Origin: Ureibacillus thermosphaericus
GTDB taxonomy: Bacteria; Bacillota; Bacilli; Bacillales_A; Planococcaceae
Length of the DNA: 64,000 nucleotides
Reading direction: 5' to 3'
NCBI RefSeq assembly: GCF_012396605.1
Contig: NZ_JAAXPW010000002.1
Span: forward strand, 1-64,000
The notes below the pieces were generated by a model that did not search any database, was not told the DNA's origin, and worked only from the letters and a program-made list of their open reading frames with translations. Below are positions 54,602 to 62,218 of this stretch, one piece after another; positions within the stretch are counted from its first letter, which is position 1; every line of letters begins with the position of its first letter. The position numbers and the translations under genes are program-made.

Positions 54602-55941
54602 GCCTGTCCCTCCGAATCCTGATTACCTTTTCGGTAGTTATAAAACCTTAAATACGGTTCCCCAAAGCTTGTCAAATTTACTAGATACATAATGAAACAT
54701 AAAAAACCTAATGTGAGGCCAGCTAATCCAAAAATACTCGCAATCACAATTAAAATTAATCGTACGATGCGTATTGCAAACGCCATTTCATTAACAGGAA
54801 TGACGAAGGTCGAGATTGCAACTGCCGATACGATAATGACCATGATATTAGAAGCAAGGGCCGCTTCCGTTACAGCTGTTCCTAAAATAAGACCTCCAAC
54901 CGTTGCTGCCGTTGCACTAATCGCCTTCGGAAGTCGAATACTCGCCTCGAGTAACAGTTCCATAAAAAAAAGCATAAATAATACTTCTACAAAGGAAGTA
55001 AATGGAACTCCCATTCTGCTTCCTGCGATGGTCAACATTAATTCTGTTCGAAATACCTCTGGTGAAAAGGACACAGCGCCTATATAAATTCCTGGAAGTA
55101 AAATACATACGAATATACCAATATAACGCAGCAATTTTAAATAATATGAAATCGCTAATGTGTGGTAATTATCTTCCATGGTTGTCATAAAATCGAAAAA
55201 TACGACAGGCGCAATCATTGATTGAGGGCTACCGTCTACCAACAATATCACTTTCCCACCAGCAAGGTTGTAAACAATTCGGTCTGGTCGTTCTGTTAGT
55301 AACATTTTAGGAAATAAGGAATACCGTTGATCATTTAATAAAGTATTGAATTGAGGTGCCTCTGTAATGACTTGCATATCAATTTTCTCTAATTTTTCCC
55401 TGATACTTTCCAATGCCTTTCGTTTTACTTTTTTATCATCATAAATTAGCGCCATTTTTGGCTTATTTACTTCACCTTTTTCGAAATATTCAATCATTAA
55501 AGACGGTTGATGATACGAAGAACGTATCACATTAATATTGGTCATCAAGTTATCACTTAATGCCAATTCAGATCCATGGATGGTTGTTTCAACAGAAGTA
55601 GAATTGACATCACTATTTTTTGATAACTTGAAATCAAGGGAATATAAATTGTCTTGAATTTCAATAAGTACATTCCCTTCCATCACAAAATAAAGTGCTT
55701 TTTCTTTTGAAGGGACTTCTTGAAATTGAGGTAATGCAAATAAGTAAAGGTTAAATTGTTCTTGTGTCGGCAATTCAAAAAATGGATTAATAATGTATTT
55801 TTGATATAATTCTTGGTCAATTAGCGATTTAATAAATAATACTGTAATTTGTTTATGATCTAACTCTAACTTCTTTTGTATCAAATCATTCTTATCTTCA
55901 AATTGACTGGCAATCCATGAAAGATTTACTTTTGAAGACAT
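54598..55941 (-). CDS. gerA: GerA-family spore germination protein
   Basis: 447-residue A subunit of a germinant receptor, with a soluble N-terminal region of about 240 residues (domains NTD1/NTD2, for example EYFEKGEVNKPKMALIYDDK) and a C-terminal membrane domain of four to five helices. The conserved link KVILLVDGSPQSMIAPVVFF near residue 240 and GVPFTSFVEVLFMLFFMELL, then EASIRLPKAISATAATVGGL are GerA hallmarks. Start is ATG at 55941 (GGAG eight to nine bases upstream). First gene of the ger operon; forespore sigma-G control is expected from the family. Confidence 0.92.
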   Translation of the reverse strand: MSSKVNLSWIASQFEDKNDLIQKKLELDHKQITVLFIKSLIDQELYQKYIINPFFELPTQEQFNLYLFALPQFQEVPSKEKALYFVMEGNVLIEIQDNLYSLDFKLSKNSDVNSTSVETTIHGSELALSDNLMTNINVIRSSYHQPSLMIEYFEKGEVNKPKMALIYDDKKVKRKALESIREKLEKIDMQVITEAPQFNTLLNDQRYSLFPKMLLTERPDRIVYNLAGGKVILLVDGSPQSMIAPVVFFDFMTTMEDNYHTLAISYYLKLLRYIGIFVCILLPGIYIGAVSFSPEVFRTELMLTIAGSRMGVPFTSFVEVLFMLFFMELLLEASIRLPKAISATAATVGGLILGTAVTEAALASNIMVIIVSAVAISTFVIPVNEMAFAIRIVRLILIVIASIFGLAGLTLGFLCFIMYLVNLTSFGEPYLRFYNYRKGNQDSEGQA

Positions 55942-56090
55942 TGGTATAATCTCCAATCTTCTATAGTATGAAGCAGTATATATTTTAGAATATCCAATTC
56001 ACATACTTGCTAACCGTAAATTTATGAAAACGATTTATGCTCTTTACACACAAAAAGGATAAAAATTAGTGATGAATTGAAAAAATAAAA

Positions 56091-56130
56091 ACACCTGTAA
56101 ATCTTATTCACAAAGAATTACAGGTGTTTT
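56091..56130 (-). terminator. Terminator of the NAD(P)H oxidoreductase gene
   Basis: ACACCTGTAA / TTACAGGTGT 10-bp stem; on the minus strand followed by TTTTTATTTTTTC. Plus side also has TTTT. Confidence 0.85.
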
Positions 56131-56190
56131 CAATTAAAGTCTTTCTATTTTCAAATTTAGAAAAATTAATTAGTCGCGATTTATTCAAAA

Positions 56191-56745
56191 TTAGTGTTTA
56201 TCAATCGGTTCTTTTGTTAGCGATTCGCTCATTTTGCAATATTGAACGAAGACGCGAGCTAATTCACGTAAACGCTCATGAATATCCTGATCGATTATTT
56301 GATCATTTTCACCAAAATGGGATGTATGAGTATATACATAGTTTGGAGTGACTAAACAGCGGAAATAATCTAAAATCGGTCTGAATTGATTTTCCACAAC
56401 TAAATGGTGTTGGAATGTGCCACCGTTAGCCACAATTGCTGCTGGTTTATAGCGCAACGCTTTTGGTGGCAACATATCTAAAGCATTTTTTAATACGCCA
56501 GGAATGGACGCTTGGTAAATAGGCGTTGCAAATATATAGCCATCCGCTTCTTCGAATTTTTGAATCATCATTTTCATATCGTCATTTAGCGGACTTCCAT
56601 CTAAAATTTGATGTTTTAATTTAGAAAAATATAATATTTCCAATTCCAAACTGGAATCAAATTCTTTTATATATTGCTCCACCTGTCTTAAGAGCGCACC
56701 CGTCTTTGTACCAAAAACTGTACCATCTACGAGTAGAATTTTCAT
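56191..56745 (-). CDS. NADPH-dependent FMN reductase / azoreductase-like flavoprotein
   Basis: 184-residue flavodoxin-fold protein. The N-terminus MKILLVDGTVFGTKTGALLR contains the FMN phosphate loop, and the motif ADGYIFATPIYQASIPGVLK (near residue 75) followed by NALDMLPP is characteristic of NADPH-dependent FMN reductases (SsuE/AzoR-like). The block PAAIVANGGTFQHH binds the isoalloxazine side. The ATG at 56745 follows GGAGG. Single-gene unit. Physiological electron acceptor unknown. Confidence 0.85.
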   Translation of the reverse strand: MKILLVDGTVFGTKTGALLRQVEQYIKEFDSSLELEILYFSKLKHQILDGSPLNDDMKMMIQKFEEADGYIFATPIYQASIPGVLKNALDMLPPKALRYKPAAIVANGGTFQHHLVVENQFRPILDYFRCLVTPNYVYTHTSHFGENDQIIDQDIHERLRELARVFVQYCKMSESLTKEPIDKH

Positions 56746-56988
56746 GTTGTAAATCCTCCATCTATTGTTATCATCCATCTGTTAATTGTAGCAAATGCAC
56801 AAATCTTTCGATAGGGAACCGTATTAAAAAAGAAAAAGTTCAGTCTTTAGGCTGAAAATATTATTCCATTGTTAGTTTACTGACGGGTATTTTAACGCGC
56901 ATTCTCATTTTATTATGGAGCATTCATTTAATTTATACTAAACGAAAATTTATTTTTGTTTTTTAATTCATCAACAAAATCAAATTAT

Positions 56989-57108
56989 TTACAAACACTT
57001 GCCAGTTTTCGGACTTGCGGTTTCTCTCAAACTATTCGCCAGGTCTGATATGATAACAGAAAGCATTCCCACTGTTCCGCCAAAAACCATAGCTGAACGT
57101 CTGTTCAT
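56989..57108 (-). CDS. Possible small protein of 39 residues
   Basis: Minus-strand frame from ATG 57108 with GAAAGG about 9 bases upstream. The peptide begins MNRRSAMVFGGTVGMLSVII with a basic then hydrophobic N-terminus and ends SPKTGKCL. It could be a small membrane or secreted peptide. No homologue is recognised. The rest of the 519-base gap (56746-57264) is AT-rich with no other feature seen. Confidence 0.3.
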   Translation of the reverse strand: MNRRSAMVFGGTVGMLSVIISDLANSLRETASPKTGKCL

Positions 57109-57264
57109 AGTAAACAACCTTTCATTTTCTTCCTTTCCCCATCATAAAATAATCAATATTTCAAAGCTAGAAAGTTGAAAATCTTTTACTTATTTATAAT
57201 TTCACACATACTTTCAAATATTTAACCATATTTTAAATAATGATTGGGAAAGGATGGGATTGGT

Positions 57265-58311
57265 ATGCAGAATGATTTGAGTAGAAAACCAAAAAAGAAA
57301 ATTGCTTTTATCGTTGAGTATAGTGCTATTAAAGGCTACTACCCATTTGAAAGAACGAGCATCCTTGCAAAACTATTAAAAACTGAAGAGGACGTTACGG
57401 TTTTTCTTAAAAATGTATCAGATGAAGCATTAGAAATATTTACAGATGCACAACTTTCACCGATACTCTATGACCATATCGACGAACTAGTAAAACACCT
57501 GAAAGAATTGCAGCCAGATTTAATTGTACAAGATGGAAAAGATACGTATGTTGAATATGTAGAAACGATTAGACCGCTGTGCAAAACGTTAGTGCATTTC
57601 GATGATTTTGGTGAGGGAGCAGAGCTTGCTGATTGTAATATTATGTCTATATTAGAAGAAACGAGAGAAACGACTGCTCAAAATATTCTAGCAGGAAGCT
57701 TCGCCTTCGCGGTTACGGATACACTAAAATCAATTGCTGAATCTAGAGTTTCTAACGAATTATCAAACCCGCCACATATCATCGTTGCTTATGAAGATGG
57801 AGACGACAACAACTTAACATACCGCACTTTGCGCCACTTAACCCACCTACAAATCCCACTAAAAGTGACAATAGCAATCGATCGAGAATATAAGCATTCA
57901 ATCAGCGATTTACAAATGATGGCGTTGAGCCGAAGAAATACAAAAATTTTCAAAGATGATAAACCACTCGATAAATTATTGCCAGTTGCAGATATCGTCA
58001 TTTGTAACGCCAACTATACGCCATATAAAGTGGCTGCCGTCGGTATCCCTTGCATCGTATCAGCACAAAATGAACGGGAATTAAATAATATCTTCCCAAG
58101 AGAAAATAACGGTTTTATAAACTTAGGATTGGGCCGCAAAATGAAGCAGTCTAACATTCAAAATGCTGTTATGGAATTATTACTCCATGAAGCAAGACGT
58201 GAACGAGCAGTTCGAAAACAAATTCAATTAGAAATCCAAGATAATAATGAAGTATTAAAATCGCTTCTACTAGATTTCGCCTATGAACGGCATAATATTG
58301 TATCATTATAA
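57265..58311 (+). CDS. Glycosyltransferase-like / PseG-like protein of unknown function
   Basis: 348-residue soluble protein with a two-Rossmann GT-B-like pattern. The N-terminal half has KKKIAFIVEYSAIKGYYPFE and PDLIVQDGKDTYVEYVETI, then TLVHFDDFGEGAELADCNIM; the C-terminal half has VADIVICNANYTPYKVAAVG and PCIVSAQNERELNNIF near residues 245-285, which resembles the sugar-nucleotide end of PseG and glycosyltransferase family 28 proteins. Catalytic residues are not obvious. The ATG at 57265 follows AAAGGATGG. It lies upstream of chemotaxis-like genes; a role in flagellin or surface glycosylation is only a guess. Confidence 0.55.
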   Translation: MQNDLSRKPKKKIAFIVEYSAIKGYYPFERTSILAKLLKTEEDVTVFLKNVSDEALEIFTDAQLSPILYDHIDELVKHLKELQPDLIVQDGKDTYVEYVETIRPLCKTLVHFDDFGEGAELADCNIMSILEETRETTAQNILAGSFAFAVTDTLKSIAESRVSNELSNPPHIIVAYEDGDDNNLTYRTLRHLTHLQIPLKVTIAIDREYKHSISDLQMMALSRRNTKIFKDDKPLDKLLPVADIVICNANYTPYKVAAVGIPCIVSAQNERELNNIFPRENNGFINLGLGRKMKQSNIQNAVMELLLHEARRERAVRKQIQLEIQDNNEVLKSLLLDFAYERHNIVSL

Positions 58312-58352
58312 CCTAGCTTTTCAATACTATTTTCCTATATATCTAAACTTTT

Positions 58353-58386
58353 TAGCCGGTTCGATTTTAGAATCGGCTGTCTTTTT
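58353..58386 (+). terminator. Terminator after the PseG-like gene
   Basis: AGCCGGTTC / GAATCGGCT imperfect stem followed by GTCTTTTTAT. Confidence 0.7.
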
Positions 58387-58505
58387 ATATTAAATATCCA
58401 TAAATTTTGTTAATTGTTAAAATTTTTGGATAGTCATCTAGAAAATCTTCATAGGTATGTAGTACTATATAAATAAGCAGGTATTAATAAAAGGAGCTGA
58501 TGGCA

Positions 58506-58877
58506 TTGGAAAAATTTACAGTTCTAATTTGTGACGATTCTCTCCTCATTAGAAAGAAATTAAAAGAAGCCCTCGAAGAATTAAATTTTCAAGCAATCTA
58601 TGAAGCACAAAATGGCATTTCAGCAGTAGAACAAGTAGAAAAATATAAGCCAAATCTAGTATTTTTAGATATCGTTATGCCTGAAAAAGATGGAATTGAA
58701 ACACTAAAAGAAATCAAAGAAATCAGTCCTGAGACGAAGGTTATAATGGCCTCTTCCGTTGGTACAAGCAGCAAATTAAAAGAAGCCCTTCAACTTGGTG
58801 CATATGATTTTATTCAAAAACCTATTCAATTTGAAACTCTTACGAACATTGTTGAGAAAGCCTTAAAGGAGGGATAA
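58506..58877 (+). CDS. CheY-like response regulator
   Basis: Single-domain receiver of 123 residues. The acidic pocket is LICDDSLLIRKKL (two Asp), the phosphorylation site LVFLDIVMPEKDGIE near residue 54, the Ser/Thr in VIMASSVGTSSK near 82 and the Lys in AYDFIQKPIQFETL near 104. Start is most likely TTG at 58506, nine bases after AAGGAG; an ATG at 58500 is only three bases away from it. No output domain. It is followed after 3 bases by a CheX-type gene, so the pair probably forms a phospho-signal and phosphatase module. Confidence 0.88.
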   Translation: MEKFTVLICDDSLLIRKKLKEALEELNFQAIYEAQNGISAVEQVEKYKPNLVFLDIVMPEKDGIETLKEIKEISPETKVIMASSVGTSSKLKEALQLGAYDFIQKPIQFETLTNIVEKALKEG

Positions 58878-58880
58878 TCC

Positions 58881-59774
58881 ATGTTTAGCCAATATTTCGG
58901 TCACTACTTATTAAATCGTGGATTGATTACAAATGAACAACTTCAAGATGTGCTAGAGTATCAAGAAGCGGTGCACGTAAAGTTTGGTGTTATTGCTGTC
59001 GACAAAGGTTTGATGACTTCTAATCAAGTAAATGAAGTCCATGAAAAACAAAAACAAATGGACAAGCGTTTCGGTGAAATTGCTATTGAACTTGGATATC
59101 TAACAGAAGAACAAGTTGAAGAGCTTATTTCCCATCAAAAACAAGGCCATCTATATTTAGCACAAGCGTTAATAGACCGCGGTTATATGACAATGGACGA
59201 ATTCAGTTCAGCTTTAAATGACTATAAGAAAGAATATAGTCTATCCACCGAAATGTTTGAGGAAATTCAAAGCGGAAATATCGATGCATTAGTGGAAAAC
59301 ATTTTAACTAAAGATCACAAAGAAATTCGTGAACAATACGGAGACTACATTTCCCTTTTTGCGAAAAATATGATTCGCTTCATTGATCGCCAAACATTCC
59401 TTAAAATTTCAAACGAAGAAGTTCATCATTCAAAATGGTTCGTAAGTCAAGAAATTACTGGAAGTGCTCCACTATTTACAGCAATTGCAGCTGATGATCA
59501 ATCGTTGCTGCACATTGCATCGAACTATGCAGAAGAGAATTTAACTGAAATTGACGAACTTGCCAAAGATGCCTTTAGTGAATTCCTAAATTTACATAAC
59601 GGAATCTATTTAGTCAACATGTCGAACTGGGGCACAGAACTTTCTATGAATCCTCAAAAATTCCAAGAAAATGTCAAGGTCTCAGGCGAATTTGTAACGG
59701 TAACAGTGAAAACTCAAAAAGGATCCTTCCAATTAATCCTTTCTACAAATCCCGAAAAAGTGAACATCCATTAA
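58881..59774 (+). CDS. CheX-type phosphatase domain protein with N-terminal MshEN-like repeats
   Basis: 297 residues. The first 125 residues hold about four copies of a unit like HYLLNRGLITNEQLQDVLEY (also IAIELGYLTEEQVEELISHQ and QALIDRGYMTMDEFSSALND), the pattern of MshEN/T2SSE N-terminal domains, some of which bind c-di-GMP. The C-terminal 150 residues (QEITGSAPLFTAIAADDQSL, then AKDAFSEFLNLHNGIYLVNM) resemble CheX/CheC CheY-P phosphatases, with the E-x2-N-like segment at the end of the helix not certain. Overlap-like spacing with the response regulator suggests that it acts on it. Confidence 0.65.
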   Translation: MFSQYFGHYLLNRGLITNEQLQDVLEYQEAVHVKFGVIAVDKGLMTSNQVNEVHEKQKQMDKRFGEIAIELGYLTEEQVEELISHQKQGHLYLAQALIDRGYMTMDEFSSALNDYKKEYSLSTEMFEEIQSGNIDALVENILTKDHKEIREQYGDYISLFAKNMIRFIDRQTFLKISNEEVHHSKWFVSQEITGSAPLFTAIAADDQSLLHIASNYAEENLTEIDELAKDAFSEFLNLHNGIYLVNMSNWGTELSMNPQKFQENVKVSGEFVTVTVKTQKGSFQLILSTNPEKVNIH

Positions 59775-59781
59775 TTTGCAT

Positions 59782-59812
59782 CAATGGTCGAATACGGCCA
59801 TTGTTTTTTTAG
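59782..59812 (+). terminator. Terminator of the CheY/CheX pair
   Basis: CAATGGTCG ... CGGCCATTG stem with T7 directly after. Confidence 0.85.
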
Positions 59813-59887
59813 ATGAATGAAAACTCCAATCCTTTATGATACAATAACCATATTAATGTGACTGAACATGAAAGATGGGAGTTAATT

Positions 59888-60073
59888 ATGTTGACAAAAC
59901 GAGAAATTGAACAGCAAATTGCTGAAATTAAAATGGATTATATCAATTTGCAAGGCGATATAGAGAAACTTGAAAATACTGGCCATATTGATTCGGTAAT
60001 GCAAGCAGAAGAACGACTAGCTCGTATGGAAAAGAAATTAGCAGAGCTCAATAAGCTACTCGCGGAAATGTAA
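59888..60073 (+). CDS. SE1832 family small protein
   Basis: 61-residue, highly charged helical protein beginning MLTKREIEQQIAEIKMDYIN and ending AELNKLLAEM, with heptad-like Leu/Ile spacing over the whole length. The pattern fits the SE1832 family of short coiled-coil proteins in Bacillales and staphylococci, whose function is unknown. ATG at 59888 follows GGGAG. The terminator overlaps its last codons. Confidence 0.8.
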   Translation: MLTKREIEQQIAEIKMDYINLQGDIEKLENTGHIDSVMQAEERLARMEKKLAELNKLLAEM

Positions 60074-60086
60074 ATCGCGAGTTTTT
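60059..60086 (+). terminator. Terminator overlapping the end of the SE1832 gene
   Basis: CTCGCG / CGCGAG stem spanning the stop codon, then TTTTTCTTTTT. Confidence 0.8.
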
Positions 60087-60326
60087 CTTTTTTTCAATTC
60101 ATTTCCCTTTCTAACAGAAATTGTACTTTGCATTATTATAATTAAGAAATCCATTAAATTCTCTTACTCTTCCAGAAAATTTATTTTTACTGTGAAAATC
60201 AAAATTTCCCCTTCTGTAATATTCAACTAAAATAATTTCCCTAAAATTGAAACTTTCGCCCAATAAAAACGTAATTATTATTAGAAAAATGGTTATACAT
60301 TATTTAGTCGTCCACTTTTTTCAAAA
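60087..60326. other. Intergenic stretch without recognised feature
   Basis: AT-rich sequence between the SE1832 terminator and the spx promoter. No gene, hairpin of note or riboswitch was seen. Confidence 0.6.
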
Positions 60327-60355
60327 TTGACTTTGATTTATCTTACTGATAAGAT
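60327..60355 (+). promoter_or_regulatory. SigA-type promoter of the Spx-like gene
   Basis: TTGACT, 17-base spacer, TAAGAT, about 65 bases before the start codon. Confidence 0.7.
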
Positions 60356-60420
60356 ATCTAATGCTGTTTTCTCTTACAATAACAAAATACAACTCTAAAC
60401 CATTATTGGAGGCGGTATAT

Positions 60421-60831
60421 ATGACAGTTACCATCTACACCCAATCTAGTTGTTCTTCTTCACGCAAAGCAATTAAATGGCTAAAAGAACACAATATCCC
60501 TTTTACAGAAAAACGGATTACATCTCAACCACTAACATTATCAGAGTTTAAAAACATATTGCGCATGACGGAAGATGGAACAGATGAAATTATTGCAACA
60601 AACTCAAACGACTTCAAAAACTTAGATGTTGACATTGATCAACTTTCCATCCAAGAGCTTTATGAATTAATTAAAGAACATCCTCGAATGCTGCGTAGTC
60701 CAATTTTAATTGATGAAAAACGCATCCAAGTCGGTTATAACGAAATGGACATCCGTCGATTTATTCCACGCAAAGTTCGTGTATATGAATTAAATGAATT
60801 GAGAAAGCATGCTGACGAAATTGTAAGTTAA
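60421..60831 (+). CDS. spx: Spx-family RNA polymerase-binding regulator with CxxS redox site
   Basis: 136-residue ArsC-fold protein closely matching Spx: the block ILRMTEDGTDEIIATNS near residue 48, HPRMLRSPILIDEKRIQVGYN near 88 and FIPRKVRVYEL near 115 (the Arg that contacts the RNA polymerase alpha CTD lies in the middle of this family). In most Spx proteins residues 10 and 13 form a CxxC redox switch; here the site reads CSSS, so the second Cys is Ser. ATG at 60421 follows GGAGG. It may act without thiol switching. ClpXP-controlled stability is known for Spx. Confidence 0.88.
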   Translation: MTVTIYTQSSCSSSRKAIKWLKEHNIPFTEKRITSQPLTLSEFKNILRMTEDGTDEIIATNSNDFKNLDVDIDQLSIQELYELIKEHPRMLRSPILIDEKRIQVGYNEMDIRRFIPRKVRVYELNELRKHADEIVS

Positions 60832-60880
60832 ATTATCTTCCCCTACCCTTGTACTGAAAATGAAAGTGGAGCTGAAAATA

Positions 60881-61318
60881 ATGGATAACCAACGATATGA
60901 AACCATTTCCAGCCTATTTGAAGTGATTTCAACGCTAGAGCGAAAATGGTCTAATGAATGGAATCAAATTAATGATTTAGGTTTTTCAAAAACCCATATT
61001 CTTTTGTTAGATTTACTTGCAAAAGAAGGTCCAAAACGCCCTTCTCTCATTGCGGAACGACTAAAAATTACAACAGGCGGAGTAACCGTTTTAACATCGA
61101 AACTGTTAAAAAGCGGATATATTCAAAAAACACAAAGTGCAAACGATCGCCGCGTATCTCAAATCGCAATTACTCCTGAAGGAAGAAAAGTATTAGAACA
61201 ATCCAAAACTCAGGTGATGGCATTAGTTCATTCCATGTTTGGCATGTTATCAAACGAGGAAATCCAAACATTGCATAACATTTTTGAAAAATGTTTAGAA
61301 AATTATCCTTATAAATAA
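60881..61318 (+). CDS. MarR-family transcriptional regulator
   Basis: 145-residue winged-helix protein: dimer helix RYETISSLFEVISTLERKWS, recognition region RPSLIAERLKITTGGVTVLTSKLLKSGYI (helices 3-4, residues about 52-80) and the wing KTQSANDRRVSQIAITPEGRKV with the usual DRR motif. Start is ATG at 60881 after GTGGAG. It follows spx by 49 bases and may share its transcript. Ligand and targets are unknown; no transporter gene is adjacent. Confidence 0.85.
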   Translation: MDNQRYETISSLFEVISTLERKWSNEWNQINDLGFSKTHILLLDLLAKEGPKRPSLIAERLKITTGGVTVLTSKLLKSGYIQKTQSANDRRVSQIAITPEGRKVLEQSKTQVMALVHSMFGMLSNEEIQTLHNIFEKCLENYPYK

Positions 61319-61333
61319 AAAGGGGTTGGAAGT

Positions 61334-61405
61334 ATGTTTGTACGTCGAATGATAAGGAAAATGCAAGTTGCCTATAATAGCAGCTTGCATTTACTGTTTC
61401 CATAG
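61334..61405 (+). CDS. Possible leader-like peptide of 23 residues
   Basis: ATG at 61334 with AGGGG eight bases upstream encodes MFVRRMIRKMQVAYNSSLHL and three more residues. The last part coincides with the hairpin at 61359-61392. It may be a chance frame in the tail of the marR transcript. Confidence 0.2.
   Translation: MFVRRMIRKMQVAYNSSLHLLFP
61359..61392 (+). terminator. Hairpin after marR, probable terminator
   Basis: AAATGCAAG / CTTGCATTT outer stem plus TTGC/GCAG inner pairing; the T run after it is poor. Confidence 0.4.
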
Positions 61406-61407
61406 AA

Positions 61408-61437
61408 AAAACTTGTGGCCATAGGATGACCACAAGC
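61408..61437 (-). terminator. Terminator of the ECF sigma gene
   Basis: On the minus strand CTTGTGGTCAT / ATGGCCACAAG followed by TTTTTTC. Confidence 0.8.
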
Positions 61438-61449
61438 TACTTTTCATTG

Positions 61450-61995
61450 TTATACAGGCACAACCACATCTACCAAGTTGTTATCTGACATTAAAATTTC
61501 TTTCAGTCTTTGCTTCGCACGGAATAAGCGGGATTTTACAGTGCCGATTGATACTTTCATTAAATTGGATATTTCAGCTAAAGAATATTGCTCAACGTAA
61601 AAATACCAAAGCGTCTTTTGATAAATACTATCTAATTGTTTCATCTTTTCCTGCACAATTTTAGTAATGACCACTTTTTCAATTTGTTCTTCTGTGGAAA
61701 CTTCATTATTTGGAACCAATTCTAGTATTGGAACGTCTAAAGTTTCAGGTTGATTCATTACATACTTACTGCGGCGCACATTTTTCCGATAACGATCTCG
61801 AAACGTATTCATCGTAATGGTCGTAAGCCATGCTTTTACATGATCAACTTGTTCCACTTGCTTTTGGTTGCGGACAACTTTTACCCACACCTCTTGCATT
61901 AAATCCTCAGCTTCTAAAGGATTGCGCGTTAATTTTAAACATAAATGATATATATAACGATTAAACTCTTCGTAAACATCACAAATTTTACTCAT
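61450..61995 (-). CDS. ECF-type RNA polymerase sigma factor
   Basis: 181-residue sigma-70 regulator. Region 2 is seen as NRYIYHLCLKLTRNPLEAED and LMQEVWVKVV (residues 12-42) and VKAWLTTITMNTFRDRYRK; region 4 as YSLAEISNLMKVSIGTVKSR and LFRAKQRLKEI near residue 140. GGAGG precedes the ATG at 61995. No anti-sigma gene lies next to it, unlike the pair at 27471-29049. Regulon unknown. Confidence 0.87.
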   Translation of the reverse strand: MSKICDVYEEFNRYIYHLCLKLTRNPLEAEDLMQEVWVKVVRNQKQVEQVDHVKAWLTTITMNTFRDRYRKNVRRSKYVMNQPETLDVPILELVPNNEVSTEEQIEKVVITKIVQEKMKQLDSIYQKTLWYFYVEQYSLAEISNLMKVSIGTVKSRLFRAKQRLKEILMSDNNLVDVVVPV

Positions 61996-62218
61996 CGTTC
62001 AATTCCTCCGTATTTAAGAGCTTTCTGTATACATTTTCCCAAAAATTTGTATTACACTCTATATGATTAGCTTTCAATTACATTACATTCCTGTAAGATT
62101 TCTATTATTGATTTCCCCTTTTTATTACCTTTCTCAAAATGTTCTGACATTCGCTTGAAATTACCAATTCTATGATATACTAATTTTTAGAAAATTTTTT
62201 TTGAATCGGGGGATTTAT

